A DNA stretch of 35,232 bases, from NCBI RefSeq assembly GCF_003464165.1, contig NZ_QSEK01000028.1, positions 1-35,232 of the forward strand. Reading direction: 5' to 3'. Below the pieces are notes generated by a model. That model saw only the letters and a list, made by a program, of their open reading frames with translations. It ran no database searches and was not told the DNA's origin. Below, in pieces: positions 33,399-35,232 of this stretch (its first letter is position 1; every line of letters starts with the position of its first letter). A program made the translations under genes and the position numbers. Source of the stretch: Eubacterium sp. AM49-13BH (GTDB lineage Bacteria > Bacillota > Clostridia > Lachnospirales > Lachnospiraceae).

Positions 33399-35009
33399 TT
33401 AATTAGAATTGTTATTGAGACTGTCAACATATTCATCTACATCGAATACATCACCGTTCTGAATCTTACTCATAAGCTGGATAGCTGTATTAATACTGTC
33501 TGCATAAGGATACACAACAGAAGCACCTCTAAGACCAGTTATTTCGAGATAAGCAGGACCCTGTCCAGCGGGTGGCTGGGTTGTTCCTTCAATACTGTAT
33601 GTCTGGATATTCCATGCTGTACCGTCACTTAACTGAAGTTTAACAAGATCAGATATTGTACTTGTTGGAATATTAGTAAGGAACATATCACTAACAGCAT
33701 CGAGTACGGCTGAATACTTGGTAAGTATTGCAGGTGAAGTGGCCTTCTGTAAGATACCCTTTATAGCTGCTGTCTGGTTACGTCCACGCTGGAAGTCTCC
33801 GGCAGCAAAGGCATGTCTTTCTCTTGAGAATGCAACTGCCATATCGCCATCACATTCATTAGGTCCTTTGACGAAATGATATGGAATAGGAGAAGCATCT
33901 TCACCACATGTAAATTCTACTTCTGAGTCAATGGTGATTCCACCAAGTGCATCTACAACAGAGATACAACCTGTGAAATTAATCTTTACATAATAATCAA
34001 TGTCAATGCCATACAGATTCTGGAGAGTGTCAATAGAAGCTTCTACACCGTAGTTTCCAGCATGTGTAAGTTTATCATAACCTTTTCTTCCATCAGGTCC
34101 GGTAATCTTAATGTAAGAATCTCTTGGTGTTGTAACTAGGAGAATCTGCTTTGTTTCAGGATTAACAACGGCAACTATATTAACATCACTAAGTGCATTA
34201 TTAGAGAGTGCTGAATCGGCACCATCTTCACTTGAGATACCGGAAACATATATTATAAATGGTTCTTTCTTTACGTTAACGTTGGATTTCTGGACAGTAA
34301 CAAGCTTCTTATATTCGTATTGCTTAATAATCTTAACCTTGGTATCAAAGTCTTCATACTGTGAGGCAACAACCTTAAGCATGGAATCATTCATAACAAT
34401 TGCCTGAATCTCTGTATTATCATAAAAGGCAGTTACAAGGTCATCCCATGATTTGTATTCTGCAAGTTCCAGGCTGCTCTTGTTAAGCTCTGATTTAACA
34501 GAATCAAATGCTGTCTTGACATTAGCGTTGCTTGCAGTTGAATTATAAGCAAACTTGTAATTGGCAAGATCATTTAAAGAGGAAGCCTTGTCATCTGCCA
34601 GTACAACTACATCAACGATGTCAGTGTTAATCTCAGGAAGATTAAGTTTATTAAGGACAGAATCAAGCTTAGATGATACAAGGTATATGAAAACAATCAC
34701 TCCTGACATAAGTACTGCAAGAATCTTACCTATAATATGAGCCTTCGTAAACTGCGATGTGAAATCGTACAGGAATATCAGCAGTAAAAATGCGTTGACC
34801 GCAATTAAATACTTCAATGGAAGAATATCTAACTTAAATATATTAAATAAAAGTAATCCCGATACTATAAGCTGTATCAGAACTAATATAAGACCAATAA
34901 GTGTACCCCAGCCACGCCTTTTTCTTTTTCGTTCTTTCTTAGAAAGCTCTTCTTTATTCTTAAATAAATATTTCATATCGTCTTTACTTCTTGTAAAAAA
35001 ATTAGACAT
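33399..35009 (-). CDS. LytR-CpsA-Psr (LCP) family cell-wall glycopolymer ligase
   Basis: This 536-aa membrane protein has a basic head (KKERKRKRRG), three membrane helices (about 35-57, 64-84 and 93-113), an extracellular segment (about 125-245), and an LCP domain (about 255-420) with TTPRDSYIKI, DKLTHAGNYGV and the arginines of DFQRGRNQ that bind the pyrophosphate of the lipid carrier. LCP enzymes attach wall teichoic acids or capsular polymers to peptidoglycan. The segment between the membrane helices and the LCP domain (VVVLADDKASSLNDLANYKFAY) resembles a type-2 periplasmic-binding fold, an addition found in some Firmicute LCP proteins. Start ATG at 35007-35009 follows TAAGGAG. Its upstream region is tandemly duplicated. 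Confidence 0.9.
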   Translation of the reverse strand: MSNFFTRSKDDMKYLFKNKEELSKKERKRKRRGWGTLIGLILVLIQLIVSGLLLFNIFKLDILPLKYLIAVNAFLLLIFLYDFTSQFTKAHIIGKILAVLMSGVIVFIYLVSSKLDSVLNKLNLPEINTDIVDVVVLADDKASSLNDLANYKFAYNSTASNANVKTAFDSVKSELNKSSLELAEYKSWDDLVTAFYDNTEIQAIVMNDSMLKVVASQYEDFDTKVKIIKQYEYKKLVTVQKSNVNVKKEPFIIYVSGISSEDGADSALSNNALSDVNIVAVVNPETKQILLVTTPRDSYIKITGPDGRKGYDKLTHAGNYGVEASIDTLQNLYGIDIDYYVKINFTGCISVVDALGGITIDSEVEFTCGEDASPIPYHFVKGPNECDGDMAVAFSRERHAFAAGDFQRGRNQTAAIKGILQKATSPAILTKYSAVLDAVSDMFLTNIPTSTISDLVKLQLSDGTAWNIQTYSIEGTTQPPAGQGPAYLEITGLRGASVVYPYADSINTAIQLMSKIQNGDVFDVDEYVDSLNNNSN

Positions 35010-35056
35010 AATTCACTCCTTAATTACAATAGGATAATAAAAAAAATAACGAATAC

Positions 35057-35085
35057 ATTCTACCATGATTTTATCAAAAAGTAAA
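35057..35085 (-). promoter_or_regulatory. LCP promoter, proximal copy
   Basis: On the minus strand TTTACT (35085-35080) and TAGAAT (35062-35057) are 17 bp apart, preceded by a T-rich UP-like stretch. The distance to the LCP start at 35009 is about 48 bp. Confidence 0.55.
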
Positions 35086-35159
35086 ACTTAATTATCTTAA
35101 GCAAGAAAAAATAATTCACTCCTTAATTACAATAGGATAATAAAAAAAATAACGAATAC

Positions 35160-35188
35160 ATTCTACCATGATTTTATCAAAAAGTAAA
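35160..35188 (-). promoter_or_regulatory. LCP promoter, distal copy
   Basis: This is the same TTTACT-17-TAGAAT pair, 103 bp further upstream in the second copy of the duplication. If active, its transcript would contain two ribosome sites and a longer leader. Confidence 0.5.
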
Positions 35189-35232
35189 ACTTAATTATCT
35201 TAAGCAAGAAAAACAACATACCTTAGATATAA

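Larger units (their letters stand above)
35008..35213. repeat. 103-bp perfect tandem duplication upstream of the LCP gene
   Basis: The sequence 35008-35110 is repeated at 35111-35213 with no difference that I can find until the last bases. The unit carries, on the minus strand, the TAAGGAG ribosome site, an A/T-rich leader and one promoter. The absence of any divergence suggests a recent event, or an assembly artefact. Confidence 0.92.

Overview
The window reads as chromosome of a low-GC, Gram-positive anaerobic gut bacterium, most likely a member of the Lachnospiraceae (Clostridia). The reasons are AT-rich coding with many AGA and ATA codons, strong AGGAGG-type ribosome sites, a bile salt hydrolase, oxygen-sensitive 2-hydroxyacyl-CoA dehydratase-family enzymes, a CdaA/CdaR c-di-AMP locus, and LCP and YbbR proteins. 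The family assignment is inference. There is no phage, IS element, CRISPR array, tRNA or rRNA that I can see.

Layout. (1) 1-2060: two three-unit arrays of a 62-bp, purine-rich, GC-rich repeat bracket a TatD-linked radical SAM gene with a one-base frameshift and a PD-(D/E)XK nuclease-like gene. (2) 2083-7359: a tight six-gene operon, the most unusual part of the window. It holds a CooC/AcsF-like nickel-type ATPase with the CXC motif, two different HgdB/double-cubane-type reductase subunits, the matching HgdC-type ATPase activator, a one-helix membrane peptide, and a protein resembling the middle domain of acetyl-CoA synthase (CdhC) that ends in a short cysteine motif. It looks like a dedicated, undescribed metalloenzyme system. 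A terminator at 7387-7420 separates it from the convergent next gene. (3) 7429-10012, minus strand: a Lon-like AAA+ ATPase without a protease domain, and a bile salt hydrolase. (4) 10151-13311: a leader hairpin, then APC permease, Rid protein and ornithine-cyclodeaminase-family enzyme, probably an amine or amino-acid uptake and deamination operon. (5) 13403-17875: a lipoprotein fusing a solute-binding domain to a 5'-nucleotidase C-terminal-like domain, followed by a hybrid histidine kinase broken by two frameshifts. (6) 17867-21832: a PhoP-box-like promoter, Na/Pi cotransporter with PhoU tail, PhoB/PhoR-like two-component pair, terminator. (7) 22037-27728: two membrane proteins, CdaA, CdaR, an HPr-family protein and a PgcA-type phosphohexomutase. 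(8) 27763-32464: HtrA-like protease, a divergent ClpX and a subtilase broken by a frameshift. (9) 32529-35213: a Cof-type HAD phosphatase, a bidirectional terminator, and a minus-strand LCP protein whose promoter and ribosome-site region is tandemly duplicated (103 bp x 2).

Four independent -1 frameshifts occur in three otherwise well-preserved genes. Each can be explained by loss of one base, in two cases clearly from a short homopolymer run, so sequence error is as likely as real gene decay. All protein identities come from motif recognition and memory of families; no database search was run.
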